DNA of 41,286 bases from Gammaproteobacteria bacterium. Lineage in GTDB: Bacteria; Pseudomonadota; Gammaproteobacteria; Poriferisulfidales; Poriferisulfidaceae. Shown here one piece after another: positions 16,337 to 25,861 of the stretch. The stretch covers positions 1 to 41,286 of the forward strand of contig JAPONY010000017.1 in NCBI GenBank assembly GCA_026713705.1. The letters run 5' to 3'. The stretch's first letter is position 1, and each line of letters begins with the position of its first letter. Both the position numbers and the translations under genes were made by a program. The notes beneath the pieces were generated by a model. The model did not search any database. It saw nothing but the letters and a program-made list of their open reading frames with translations, and had not been told where the DNA came from.

Positions 16337-18430
16337 TCAGTCTTGCAAGCGCGAAAAATCCGCGATTCCCAAAAATAAATCCTGCAGACCCCGCAGAAGG
16401 CGCAAACGATTATGACGTATTTTTTGATCTTCCGCCATTACCAGCACCGTATCGAAGAAAGCTGAAACCGGTTCGGCCAGCCCGGCAAGCGTATCCAGCG
16501 CTCCTTCATGGCGGCGGGCCGCGCAGTTTTTCAACACTTCATCGCGCACTACGTCGAGTTGATCCGCCAGCATGCGTTCCGCTGGCTCCACCAATAGCTC
16601 AGGGTCGACATCTCCATCGCTTTCGTCCGCTTCGCGCAGGATGTTCCGAATCCGCTTGTGCGTTGCGACCAGAACCTGTGCCTGCGGCCGACTCCGGAAA
16701 TCTTCCACCGCCTGCACCCGCCTGAAGGCATCCAGCGGACGCGTCGGCCCAACCGCCAGAACCGCTTCAATGGCATCCTTGGATTGGCCTCGTTCAACCC
16801 CATATCCGCGCATCCGGTCGGCCAGGTAGTCCAGCACCGCCTGAGGAATGCCGTCGGCGCGAAAAGACTTTGGATATCCTTCGATCGCCTGCACCAAGCA
16901 ATCTTCTAAGTCCAAGTCCAATTCGCACTCCACCGTCAAACGCAAGACACCATAGGCGGCACGCCGTACTCCCAGCGGATCCCGAGTCCCAGTGGGTACC
17001 TCGCCTATAGCGAACACACCAGCCAACATGTCCAACCGGTCGGCGAGCGCCAACACCTGGCCCGGTAAAGTTTCCGGAAGAACATCATCCGCATACCGCG
17101 GCCGGTAATGATCCGAAATCGCTTGGCAGACTGCGTCCTGTTCCTTCTCAATGCGGGCGTAATGCGCACCCATGACTCCCTGAAGCTTTGGAAACGACTG
17201 TACGATGTCCGTACCCAAATCCGCTTTGCACAGGCGCGCTGCACGACACACGGCTTCTACATCCGCATCTGCGCTCCGGGCCACGTGTCCGGCCAATTTT
17301 TCAATCCGCTGGACACGCTCAAGCAAAGTACCCAGTTTGTGATGAAAAACCACCCGGCCCAGGTCTTCGACGCGAGATTCGAACGGCCTCAATTGATCCC
17401 GTTCGAGGTAAAAAGCGGCGTCCTGAAGCCGGGAATGGACCACTCGCTCGCATCCCACCCTGATTTCCCCATTGACGTCCGGAAGGTTGGTAACTGCAAG
17501 AAAATGCCGAGATAGAGTGCCGTCTGGCGAGCGGGTGGCGAAATACTGCTGTTGATCCTCCAGCACCGCGCGGACCACTTCTTCCGGTAGACTCAAAAAT
17601 TCCCCATCAAAGCAACCTGCAACCGTCACCGGGAACTCCGCACTGGCGCAAACCTCCTCGAGCAGTACTTCTGACCGAATTGTTGACACTTTGAATTCGG
17701 CCTCGAATTTCTCGATCTGCTGCAGCACTTCCTGCCTGCGTATTGTCGCCTCCACCAAGACGTGGCCTCGCTCCCTCAAGGCGTCCTCATAGGAATCGGC
17801 ATCCGTCAGCTCGATCTGTTTTTCTCCGAGAAAACGGTGCCCCTGCGTAACTGCGCCACATGCCAGATCCATGACTTCTCCCGCAACCGGCTCGCGACCG
17901 TACAGCAACACCACCCACCGGACAGGACGCAGGAAACTTGTCTCCCGCGTGCCCCAACGCATGCGTTTCGCCAGCGGCAATCCTGCCAGGACGCGATTGA
18001 AAATCTCCGGCAACAGTTCTCGGCAATCGCGAGGTTCGATCACTTGTTCGAACGTGAGCCATTCCCCTTTTTCCGACTTCAGGCGATCCTTTCCGTCTTT
18101 CCAACGCTGCATCTGCTTTGCATCGGCCTGACACCCCTTGGCGAAGCCGAGCAATGCGCGAGTCGGCTCGCCCTCCGAATCCAAGGCCGCTGCTACCGAA
18201 GGTCCTTTGCGTGTTTCGGTGGATCCGTCCGTCTGTGCCGCCACTTTTTGAATCTGCAACGCCAAGCGCCTTGATGACGCATGCGCCGTCACGGCCCGGT
18301 CGAACGGAAGAGCCGCGTTTTCCAGTTCTGCGACAACCCCGGCCACCAAGGATTCCTTGAGGGTTTCCAAAGAGCGGGGCGGGAGTTCTTCCGTGCCGAG
18401 TTCAAACAGCACGGTCCGGGTTTCAGTCAT
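16337..18430 (-). CDS. glyS: Glycyl-tRNA synthetase, beta subunit
   Basis: Tetrameric (alpha2beta2) glycyl-tRNA synthetase of the bacterial type; the beta chain recognises and binds tRNA-Gly. The 697-residue length is normal for the family. The N-terminus [18 protein letters not shown] is diagnostic, and VRWVVLLYG and the [10 protein letters not shown] segment within the HD-like region are typical. The C-terminus holds the DALR-type anticodon-binding helices. It overlaps glyQ by 4 bp (ATGA), so the two subunits are translated in step. Confidence 0.96.
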   Translation of the reverse strand: MTETRTVLFELGTEELPPRSLETLKESLVAGVVAELENAALPFDRAVTAHASSRRLALQIQKVAAQTDGSTETRKGPSVAAALDSEGEPTRALLGFAKGCQADAKQMQRWKDGKDRLKSEKGEWLTFEQVIEPRDCRELLPEIFNRVLAGLPLAKRMRWGTRETSFLRPVRWVVLLYGREPVAGEVMDLACGAVTQGHRFLGEKQIELTDADSYEDALRERGHVLVEATIRRQEVLQQIEKFEAEFKVSTIRSEVLLEEVCASAEFPVTVAGCFDGEFLSLPEEVVRAVLEDQQQYFATRSPDGTLSRHFLAVTNLPDVNGEIRVGCERVVHSRLQDAAFYLERDQLRPFESRVEDLGRVVFHHKLGTLLERVQRIEKLAGHVARSADADVEAVCRAARLCKADLGTDIVQSFPKLQGVMGAHYARIEKEQDAVCQAISDHYRPRYADDVLPETLPGQVLALADRLDMLAGVFAIGEVPTGTRDPLGVRRAAYGVLRLTVECELDLDLEDCLVQAIEGYPKSFRADGIPQAVLDYLADRMRGYGVERGQSKDAIEAVLAVGPTRPLDAFRRVQAVEDFRSRPQAQVLVATHKRIRNILREADESDGDVDPELLVEPAERMLADQLDVVRDEVLKNCAARRHEGALDTLAGLAEPVSAFFDTVLVMAEDQKIRHNRLRLLRGLQDLFLGIADFSRLQD

Positions 18431-19308
18431 TCCGTGCCCAAGGGGAAATTCAGGGCCTCGCGCGAGGCGTAATAGGCTTCCGCGATCTTCTGTGCCCGGC
18501 TACGGATCCGCAGAATGTACTTCTGGCGTTCGGTGGCGGAAATTGCGTGCCGCGCATCCAGGAGATTGAAGAGATGCGAGCACCCCACCAACTGCTCGTA
18601 CGCCGGCAACGGGAGATCCTGATCGACCAGCCGATCGCATTCCTGTTCCATTTCGTCGAACTGGCGGGATAATTTTTCCGTGTCGGCCTGTTCGAAGTTG
18701 TAAGCCGACTGTTCGACTTCGTTCTGGTGGAACAACTGCCCATAGGTGATCGGGGCCGCCCCCCCATCGTGCCAAATCAAGTCAAAAACACTGTCTTTCC
18801 CTTGCAGGAACATTGCGATCCGTTCGACACCGTAGGTCAACTCGCCGAGCGTCGGACGACATTCCAGTCCTCCCGCCTGCTGGAAATACGTGAATTGGCT
18901 GATTTCCATGCCGTTCAGCTGCACCTCCCAGCCCAGACCCCAAGCTCCCAACGTCGGGGATTCCCAGTCATCCTCCACAAAGCGGACATCGTTTTCGCCA
19001 AGTGCAATACCCAGCTCCTCTAGGGACTTTAAGTACAAATCCTGGATATCATCCGGCGAAGGCTTGAGGGCCACCTGGAATTGATAATAGCGCTGCAGAC
19101 GGTTCGGATTCTCTCCATAGCGTCCATCCGTCGGTCGCCGGCACGGCTGTGCGAACGCACACCGCCATGGCTCCGGGCCGATTGCCCGCAGGAAAGTTTC
19201 CGGATGGAAGGTTGCCGCTCCGATCGGCAGGTCGTGCGCAGGCAAAATCGCGCAACCCTGCGTCGCCCAGTATTCTTCCAGTCGGCGGATGAGGTGCTGA
19301 AGTGTCAT
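18427..19308 (-). CDS. glyQ: Glycyl-tRNA synthetase, alpha subunit
   Basis: Catalytic subunit that activates glycine and charges tRNA-Gly; essential. The 293-residue product starts [19 protein letters not shown], with the class II motifs [19 protein letters not shown] and [17 protein letters not shown]. Its ATG overlaps the TGA of hsdR (19305-19308), so the host operon begins directly at the end of the restriction operon. The only visible ribosome binding site is a weak AGG inside the last codons of hsdR. Any promoter of its own must lie inside hsdR, or it depends on transcription from the island. Confidence 0.97.
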   Translation of the reverse strand: MTLQHLIRRLEEYWATQGCAILPAHDLPIGAATFHPETFLRAIGPEPWRCAFAQPCRRPTDGRYGENPNRLQRYYQFQVALKPSPDDIQDLYLKSLEELGIALGENDVRFVEDDWESPTLGAWGLGWEVQLNGMEISQFTYFQQAGGLECRPTLGELTYGVERIAMFLQGKDSVFDLIWHDGGAAPITYGQLFHQNEVEQSAYNFEQADTEKLSRQFDEMEQECDRLVDQDLPLPAYEQLVGCSHLFNLLDARHAISATERQKYILRIRSRAQKIAEAYYASREALNFPLGTE

Positions 19309-22300
19309 GTGCCTGATGGCTCTGTTTCGGAAAATCGGCTGTGGATGTATTTCCGGGTGTCCGTCGGTGAAAGTTTAACAGTCGTCGGCCCATTCCGCAC
19401 AAAAAAATCTCCACTCTCCACAGTTTCAGTTCCTTTCCAGACAAGAAAGACCGGGTTTGGGCTCCTACGGCAACTCACCATGCAGACACTTTTGCCGTCA
19501 ATGGCCTGTATCCGAGAGTCGATGCAGGTTCCAGCAGGTGCGCCGAGGCTGTCCCGAACCACCTGAGAAAGATGACGCATGAATTTATCGTCATTCTCCA
19601 ACTGATCTTTCTCGATGCCCACAATAGAGCCATTATCTGCCACGCCAATGAGGAGGTCGCCGCCTTCGGTATTCAGGAAGGCTGCTATCGTCTTCAGTGC
19701 GGCATGGGTTACCCTTTTATCATCCTTGCGGTCCTCCTTGAGGTTCCAGCGCAATGTGGACTTGAATTCCAAGGTGCCGGTTTCTCCCTGCTCAATCAGT
19801 TCCTCCACGCTGCGTCGACTGCGAAGGTACTGATCGAATAAATAGTTCTTTACCGCTTCCCCGAAACCCTGATCATCGGTAATGCGCTTGTACAGGTCGA
19901 AGTTGGAATCCACGATGTCCTGGATGGCTTCGTCGACCTTGTGGTTAAAGGCTAGGCGCACGTTTTCTCGCGTACTCACGCGCGCAGAAGCATCCAAGGC
20001 TTCATCCCCTTCCAGCCTTTCCATCATCTGCCCAAGAGTGGCGCAATGCTCGGCACCCAGTTCCGTGCCAAAGCGCTCGTTCAACTCGGAAATGATTCTC
20101 GACAATGTTTCCATCTCCTCGGGCAAAAGGTCATACGACTCCTCGTCGAGGATGGGATCCAGGCTCCCCGGCCCTCGTTCCAATTCGATGGCGGCGCTTC
20201 TCGTCTCCCGAATCCGGTACGATTCCATGTCGATGTACTGCTGTATTTCAAGGGGCAGCTCATCTCGATCAATGGGCAACAATGGACGCAGGTGCCGAGC
20301 GAAAACGTAAAGTTTCTCTAGGTCGGGGTCGGCAAAGGTCAACACCTGCGCAAGGAATGCGTAGAACCGTATGTAACGGGTCAGTTCCTTCCGGAATTTG
20401 TCTTGGTCATCCTGTGTAAGATCGCGGAAGCGCTCCACTGAAGGCGCCAATGCGGCGTAAAGTTGGTCCTGGGCGGGGCTCGGCCCAAAGTAAATCCCCG
20501 CATAACTGTCAACATCAGCTGGGGCATAGACCGGATAGTTGCCAAGCCGAGTTTGCACCTGGTACAGCAGGTTGGGGTCGGTTTCTTCCGACAGCAGCGT
20601 TGTTTCGTAGTAGGGATCAAAGGCGGCCTTGATTTCGTCGGTCTTGTTGGCGAAATCGAGCACCAGAGTTTCCTCCTTTTCGGGGTAAACACGGTTTAGC
20701 CTCGAAAGCGTCTGCACGGCATTTACACCGCCGAGCTTCTTGTCGACGTACATCGTATGCAGGAGCGGTTGATCAAACCCGGTCTGGAATTTGTTCGCGA
20801 CAATCAGGAAACGATACTCCGGCGTGTCGAATGTCCCCGCAGTCTGCGTTTCCGACTGTCCGTTCATGCCGGACTCCGTATAGGACTGGCCCCCATCTTC
20901 GACCGTGCCCGAAAAGGCGACCAGGGCTTTGAAGGGATAGCCTTGTTCGGCGAGATGACGGTCTATGGCCAGTTTGTAGCGGACCGCATGCAGGCGTGAA
21001 CGGGTGACGATCATCGCCTTTGCCTGATTTCCGATCTTGTCCTGCACTTGGCTCGTGAAGTGCTCGACCATGATACGTACCTTCATGTTAATCGTATTCG
21101 GATGGCGATCGACATAGGATTTCAGGAGGTGGGCGGCTTTCTTCTTGTCATAGCGCGGGTCGCTCTCGACCGTTTTCCAAAGCTTCCAATAAGCTTCGCA
21201 AGTCGTGTAGCTTGACAAGACATCCAGAATGAAGCCTTCCTCAATGGCTTGACGCATGGTGTAGTCGTGAAACGGCTTGAATGTGCCATCCTCGCTCTTT
21301 GCCCCGAACAGCTCCAGTGTTTTGTTCTTGGGAGTCGCCGTGAAAGCAAAAATCGAAAGGTTGGGTTGCCGGCCACGACTTCGTATTTCGGCCAGAATGG
21401 CGTTTTCCAATTCCTCTTCCGGGGTTTCCGCCTGAGCTTCTTCTTTTTCGGCCTCTTCCAGAGAGGTTGACGAAAGCGTGGCCTTGAGGCTTTTGCTCGA
21501 TTCCCCCGACTGCGAGGAATGGGCTTCGTCGATAATCAGGGCGAAGCGTTTCCCCGGAAGGTCACCGATTTCGGCAGAAATGAACGGGAATTTCTGAAGT
21601 GTGGTGACGATGATCGTCTTGCCGGATTCAAGTGCTTCTTTGAGTTGGCGCGAAGTGGCGTTGATATTTTCCACCACCCCCAGTGTCTGCTCGAACTGCC
21701 GTATGTTTTCCTGAAGTTGGCGATCCAATACACGGCGGTCAGTAATCACGATGATGGAATCAAAGATGCGTCGATCTTCGGAACCATGCAGCGAGGAAAG
21801 TTGGTGGGCCAGCCAGGCGATAGTGAAACTTTTGCCGCTGCCGGCCGAATGCTGGATCAGATAATGTTGCCCGGCTCCCTTTTCACAAGCATCGGATACG
21901 AGACGGCGTACGCAGTCGAGTTGTTGGTAGCGAGGAAAAATCAGGAATGGCTTGCCAGTTGTTCCTTCTTTTCCTTTTTCCTTTTTGATCTGGTGAATGA
22001 ATCGCCGGATCAAGTCCAGCACGCTATCGCGTGCCCAAGTCTCTTGCCAGAGATAGGCAGTGGCGTAACCGGTTTGGGTTGGAGGCACGGGGGGATTCCC
22101 CGCCCCACCGTATTTTCCTTGATTAAAAGGCAGGAAGCGTGTCCTGTTCTTGTGCAAGCGAGTTGTGACAAAGACTAAGTTTGGGTCGACCGCGAAATGC
22201 GCGAGGCATCGGTCACTGGCGAACAGAGGCTCTCGCGGATCACGATCTTTTTTGTATTGCCGAATCGCATCTTTGACAGTCTGGCCAGTCAGCGGATTCT

Positions 22301-22793
22301 TGAGCTCGGCAGTGAAGATTGGAATACCGTTCAAAAACAGCACTAGGTCCAAGCTGTTTTCATTCTTGACACTATATCGCAATTGGCGTACAACCGAGAA
22401 TAGGTTTGCTTTGTAGAGGCGTCGAGTCTCTTTGTTGAGCCCACTTGCCGGGCGAAAATAGGCCAACCGAAACTGGCATCCCATATCCTTTACGCCATGC
22501 CGCAAGACATCAAGCGTGCCACGCCTCTTGATCTCTGTCGCCAAACGTTCCAGAAACCGATCTTCAACCTCCGTGCCATAACGTTGCGAGAGCTTCTCCC
22601 ATTCTTTCGGTTGGGTCGCCTGCAGGAAACCCAAGACATCACCATGCAGGAGGCATGACTCCCGGTCGTAATCCTCCGACCGTCGCTTGTGATAACCGCC
22701 GGGTTGCATCTCCAGGTCATCGCCAGAGTCACCTTGCAGCAAGACGGCCTCAATCGCGTCTTCGAAAGCACGCTCGGAAACAACGGTACTCAT
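19305..22793 (-). CDS. hsdR: Type I restriction enzyme R subunit with C-terminal AlbA_2/Schlafen-type domain
   Basis: ATP-driven DNA translocase and nuclease of a type I restriction-modification complex, acting with HsdM and HsdS. The 1162-residue product shows the PD-(D/E)xK-type nuclease (D149, then ELK at 163-165), Walker A HSAGSGKS (315-322), DEAH (422-425), the TAT motif in [10 protein letters not shown], and the later helicase motifs [11 protein letters not shown] and [12 protein letters not shown]. After a helical region, residues about 1000-1155 form an extra domain with [10 protein letters not shown] and [22 protein letters not shown], the pattern of AlbA_2 (Schlafen-type) domains; that domain is not part of the classic HsdR fold. 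It starts 30 bp after hsdS and ends overlapping glyQ. Confidence 0.95.
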   Translation of the reverse strand: MSTVVSERAFEDAIEAVLLQGDSGDDLEMQPGGYHKRRSEDYDRESCLLHGDVLGFLQATQPKEWEKLSQRYGTEVEDRFLERLATEIKRRGTLDVLRHGVKDMGCQFRLAYFRPASGLNKETRRLYKANLFSVVRQLRYSVKNENSLDLVLFLNGIPIFTAELKNPLTGQTVKDAIRQYKKDRDPREPLFASDRCLAHFAVDPNLVFVTTRLHKNRTRFLPFNQGKYGGAGNPPVPPTQTGYATAYLWQETWARDSVLDLIRRFIHQIKKEKGKEGTTGKPFLIFPRYQQLDCVRRLVSDACEKGAGQHYLIQHSAGSGKSFTIAWLAHQLSSLHGSEDRRIFDSIIVITDRRVLDRQLQENIRQFEQTLGVVENINATSRQLKEALESGKTIIVTTLQKFPFISAEIGDLPGKRFALIIDEAHSSQSGESSKSLKATLSSTSLEEAEKEEAQAETPEEELENAILAEIRSRGRQPNLSIFAFTATPKNKTLELFGAKSEDGTFKPFHDYTMRQAIEEGFILDVLSSYTTCEAYWKLWKTVESDPRYDKKKAAHLLKSYVDRHPNTINMKVRIMVEHFTSQVQDKIGNQAKAMIVTRSRLHAVRYKLAIDRHLAEQGYPFKALVAFSGTVEDGGQSYTESGMNGQSETQTAGTFDTPEYRFLIVANKFQTGFDQPLLHTMYVDKKLGGVNAVQTLSRLNRVYPEKEETLVLDFANKTDEIKAAFDPYYETTLLSEETDPNLLYQVQTRLGNYPVYAPADVDSYAGIYFGPSPAQDQLYAALAPSVERFRDLTQDDQDKFRKELTRYIRFYAFLAQVLTFADPDLEKLYVFARHLRPLLPIDRDELPLEIQQYIDMESYRIRETRSAAIELERGPGSLDPILDEESYDLLPEEMETLSRIISELNERFGTELGAEHCATLGQMMERLEGDEALDASARVSTRENVRLAFNHKVDEAIQDIVDSNFDLYKRITDDQGFGEAVKNYLFDQYLRSRRSVEELIEQGETGTLEFKSTLRWNLKEDRKDDKRVTHAALKTIAAFLNTEGGDLLIGVADNGSIVGIEKDQLENDDKFMRHLSQVVRDSLGAPAGTCIDSRIQAIDGKSVCMVSCRRSPNPVFLVWKGTETVESGDFFVRNGPTTVKLSPTDTRKYIHSRFSETEPSGT

Positions 22794-22823
22794 GGTGTTA
22801 TACGGAAAAACCTGCGCCAGTCA

Positions 22824-24224
22824 CTAAGCGTCTTGCGCAGTAGAAGCAGAAGCTTGTCGAACATCTATTTTACCGGTCACGGCCGCAGAGATAAGCGCGG
22901 AACGAAATTCTTTCTTCAGTTTTATAGCTTGGTAAACTTTGGAAATCAGCGTGTCGATTTTTGCTGTCTCACGGTCGAGAAAAGTGGCTATAGAGCATTG
23001 TTCCGTATGGGAAGGCACTGGCACAGACATCTCGTTAAATTTCTCTTTGGTGAAGTGCGCAATCGTAGCTTTGCTATTGGTCGCGTCAAACCATTTTGCT
23101 GATGAAACCGCACTAATGACATATTGAAGGTATTCGACCATGCTTCCCCCATTGGGGGCTTCCCGCACTCTATGCAGAGCGTTTTGAATGATGCAATTAT
23201 TAGGCGCTTTTTTCACTAGCCCACAACGTCCGCCTTCGCCGCCCTCGCATACAACAAGGTCCCCCTCCTGAACACAATATTTTCCGGATTCTCTTTCGCT
23301 AATCCACATAGTGGGCAAAGACGAGGCATCAACCAAAAACCATTGGACATGTCGTGCTTTAAGGTAAGGGACTTCTATATCATCTCTACTGGTTGGGTTT
23401 CTTTGCAACATTTTTCCCAACTGGATCGAAAATTGTTTTTTGGACGCCGTGACCTCCCAATGCGCCGGAATCTCACCCAGCCATTCAATACCGGGATCTT
23501 TCATAGGAACACTGGAGTCGAGGCCCTTGGTGACGGTATGGCTTATGAGAGTAATTCGTTTTTCTTGTAGTAGCTCAATCAACCGCTCTTGTTTTTCAAT
23601 CAGTGTATCGATTTTCGTCGTCTCGCGGTCAAGAAATGCAGCGATGCCATATTGTTCATCCAGATTGGGCAACAGAATTGGAAGTGTCTCGATCTCCGAT
23701 TCATTTACTGCCGGATAACTAACTCCTAATGACCGAGAGACTATCTCTCCGACAAGACTAGCTTCGCGCAGTACATACGATATGAAATCAGGGGAGATTT
23801 CACGTGGCCTAATTGTTGCAAAACCGGTAGAAACGATAGTGTTAGGATCTGGGTTTCGAATAGGCGCGATTGCCCCCAAGTATGTGCGGACAGTCGAGAT
23901 AATCGTATCGCCATCGCGAACAACACGACGAGCCCGGCTTGGGGCGTCTTCAAACGTCATTTCTGTTGATGACACAATACCCCGATACGAATCAACGCCG
24001 CTTATGTCTATGTACGACATAACAAAACTTGGGTCTGTCGTCTCTACCAAAGTTTCGTCATTAATAGTCGCAGAATACTTCAGCCTTTTCACCTCCCAAT
24101 GCGTTGGAATCTCACCCAGCCACTCTACACCGGAATCCTTGTAGGCCGAGTACGGAGCATAGCCCATCCCGCCCGAAAGAGGCTCAATCCCTCTCATTGC
24201 CGCATCAGAAGATTGGTGTACCAT
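22824..24224 (-). CDS. hsdS: Type I restriction-modification specificity subunit
   Basis: Sets the DNA sequence recognised by both methylation and restriction. The 466-residue product has two target-recognition domains, each introduced by a near-repeat (DSGVEWLGEIPTHWEV and DPGIEWLGEIPAHWEV) and closed by a coiled-coil conserved region (FLDRETTKIDTLIEKQERL and FLDRETAKIDTLISKVY). A bipartite target site is therefore expected, but its sequence cannot be predicted. It is intact, with no inverted partial hsdS copies nearby that would allow shuffling. It lies 45 bp after abiEii and 30 bp before hsdR. Confidence 0.95.
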   Translation of the reverse strand: MVHQSSDAAMRGIEPLSGGMGYAPYSAYKDSGVEWLGEIPTHWEVKRLKYSATINDETLVETTDPSFVMSYIDISGVDSYRGIVSSTEMTFEDAPSRARRVVRDGDTIISTVRTYLGAIAPIRNPDPNTIVSTGFATIRPREISPDFISYVLREASLVGEIVSRSLGVSYPAVNESEIETLPILLPNLDEQYGIAAFLDRETTKIDTLIEKQERLIELLQEKRITLISHTVTKGLDSSVPMKDPGIEWLGEIPAHWEVTASKKQFSIQLGKMLQRNPTSRDDIEVPYLKARHVQWFLVDASSLPTMWISERESGKYCVQEGDLVVCEGGEGGRCGLVKKAPNNCIIQNALHRVREAPNGGSMVEYLQYVISAVSSAKWFDATNSKATIAHFTKEKFNEMSVPVPSHTEQCSIATFLDRETAKIDTLISKVYQAIKLKKEFRSALISAAVTGKIDVRQASASTAQDA

Positions 24225-24269
24225 TCAATTTCCCCGACTTAAGGCTACCTGTTTTCCTAAATGCGCCAC

Positions 24270-25193
24270 TCAGTGCAACCAAGGCCCGCCTTCAGGCCAA
24301 CTTCCAGAAAAGTTTCCGCTCCGAGCCAACGCATTCCACGGTTCCGCGAGAAACGACAGAAGAGACTCCCCCACGCCCCCGAAATCTGAAAAAGTGTCTG
24401 ACAACCGGTTCTTGCCGAGGTAATTGCGCCACAGTTCGACGCGGGAAGGTGATGAATAGAATCCAGGAGTTAGGACAAGCGGCAGGTTTTCGGAAATTAT
24501 TGTGCCACGTTGCCCGAAACTTGCCACAATAGCACGCGAGAGAGACTCGCCTTCGAAAGGGAAGTGCTGCGCCAATAGATGAAGATCGTAGAAGTCCTTG
24601 TAGCGGCTGACGGACGCGCCATGCGAGATCATGGCATGAAGTTTCTCGGCCACGACCGATTCCCGAGGATACGTCAGAATTCTTGGGCAGGGGAAATCAA
24701 GCAGCGTGGGATAGTCGGCGTCAACCGGTGCCGGATAGATTACATCTCCAAAGCCGATATCTATGCGTACCAGAATACGTGCACCAGAAATCGCAGCCTG
24801 GAAGCATACCCGGTAACCATCGTATTTGTCGTCCGGTCGAATGATGGAGATGTCGACCTTTTCAGTGTCAAAAGCAATACCGTCGTCGAGGCCCTGGTAC
24901 GAGCAGATCTCGCGGATAATGGAACGCACACCATTTTCCGAGGCACTACCATAGCTGGTAAAGTCAAGATCGCGTGTCGGGCGGCTGACCTCCTCCCCCC
25001 AAAGGACGAGCAGCATGCCCCCTTTCAAAACAAAATGCTCGCGATAATCCAATTCTCCGAGACGATACAGAAATCGCTCCACCGCATATCGCTCCAGAAG
25101 GAGTTGGAAATCCTCTCCGGTTTTCCGTTTCCTGTTCAGCAGCCTTGCGCGCACCGAAGCCGAAACGTTTTGAATCGGCCTGTCTTTCACCAT
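24270..25193 (-). CDS. abiEii: AbiEii/AbiGii-family nucleotidyltransferase toxin
   Basis: Toxin of a type IV-class AbiE toxin-antitoxin system; the family are nucleotidyltransferases that stop growth, and members act as abortive-infection phage defence. The 307-residue product has the polymerase-beta-like core: KGGMLLVLWG (57-66), then RPTRDLDF with the paired aspartates (D75, D77), and further on VVAEKLHAM with YKDFYDLHLL, which are AbiEii motifs III and IV. All catalytic motifs appear intact. It overlaps abiEi by 7 bp, as expected for a co-translated pair, and lies between hsdM and hsdS. Confidence 0.92.
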   Translation of the reverse strand: MVKDRPIQNVSASVRARLLNRKRKTGEDFQLLLERYAVERFLYRLGELDYREHFVLKGGMLLVLWGEEVSRPTRDLDFTSYGSASENGVRSIIREICSYQGLDDGIAFDTEKVDISIIRPDDKYDGYRVCFQAAISGARILVRIDIGFGDVIYPAPVDADYPTLLDFPCPRILTYPRESVVAEKLHAMISHGASVSRYKDFYDLHLLAQHFPFEGESLSRAIVASFGQRGTIISENLPLVLTPGFYSSPSRVELWRNYLGKNRLSDTFSDFGGVGESLLSFLAEPWNALARSGNFSGSWPEGGPWLH

Positions 25194-25801
25194 GACAAGG
25201 CATCAAGGTAGGGAGAAACAACTGTTCGCGCTCGACAGATTTCGGCAGCGCGCGCAATCTCATCTATTGTTGCGATCTGACTCCGCATGACGTCGCGAAG
25301 GGCTTCCAGTGCAACATCAAGAGTTCCATGTTTTTTCCGATACCGGAAACAATCAACAACCGTCCGGGCTGGCGAAGTGATGCGAAAGGGCACACCAAGC
25401 GCAGAGCGCTGTTCGACCCCATATGTCGCCATCGCGCCAGAGAAACGGACGACGCGAATTCGGGAAGGCGGGTGTGTCGGCTGGCGAGCCTTATGACCCA
25501 GCGCCAGCCAAACCTCTGAAGGGGATTGAGTACCAATTTCGTGGATGCGCAGCGCCGTATACAGGCAGATAACCGCTCCTGGAACAGCGGCAGAAACCAT
25601 TGCGATGGTTTCAAGTTCTGTAGGTTCGACCTCGTCATCGGAAAACCGATACAGACCATTCCCGAAATTCATTATGATCCCTGCGGACGCCCAGTCTGCA
25701 AGTCTGCGGTGGGCAATGCCGAGCGCCTCGATATCCCTGGCGCGAAAAAAAGCACCCAGGCCCGCGCCCCGCAACGTTGAAAGATCAGCCATGCTAGACA
25801 T
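25187..25801 (-). CDS. abiEi: AbiEi-family antitoxin and autorepressor
   Basis: Antitoxin partner of AbiEii; characterised members have an N-terminal winged helix that represses their own promoter and a C-terminal domain that neutralises the toxin. Here the N-terminal part (FFRARDIEALGIAHRRLADWASAG) is helix-turn-helix-like, and ARTVVDCFRYRKKHGTLDVALEAL is the family C-terminal signature. The start is uncertain. The ORF track uses ATG 25816, but TATAAT at 25808-25813 would, if it is the -10, place transcription start near 25801. ATG 25801 and ATG 25792 are then better candidates. Confidence 0.9.
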   Translation of the reverse strand: MSSMADLSTLRGAGLGAFFRARDIEALGIAHRRLADWASAGIIMNFGNGLYRFSDDEVEPTELETIAMVSAAVPGAVICLYTALRIHEIGTQSPSEVWLALGHKARQPTHPPSRIRVVRFSGAMATYGVEQRSALGVPFRITSPARTVVDCFRYRKKHGTLDVALEALRDVMRSQIATIDEIARAAEICRARTVVSPYLDALSW

Positions 25802-25824
25802 GGCCTCATTATACATTGTTATAG

Positions 25825-25856
25825 AATGTAGGCATCTACATATAAATGCCTACATT
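25825..25856. promoter_or_regulatory. 11-bp inverted repeat, likely AbiEi operator
   Basis: AATGTAGGCAT (25825-25835) and ATGCCTACATT (25846-25856) are perfect inverted copies with a 10-nt AT-rich centre. The repeat fills the gap between the hsdM stop and the abiEi start and lies where the -35 of an abiE promoter would be, given TATAAT at 25808-25813. AbiEi antitoxins are known to bind inverted repeats at their own promoter, so autoregulation is likely. As RNA it could also fold downstream of hsdM, but no T-run follows. Confidence 0.65.
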
Positions 25857-25861
25857 TACTA

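Noticed and set aside
22824-24224. Phase-variable or shuffling hsdS
   Set aside because: A single intact hsdS with no recombinase or partial inverted copies; the internal near-repeats are the normal conserved regions.
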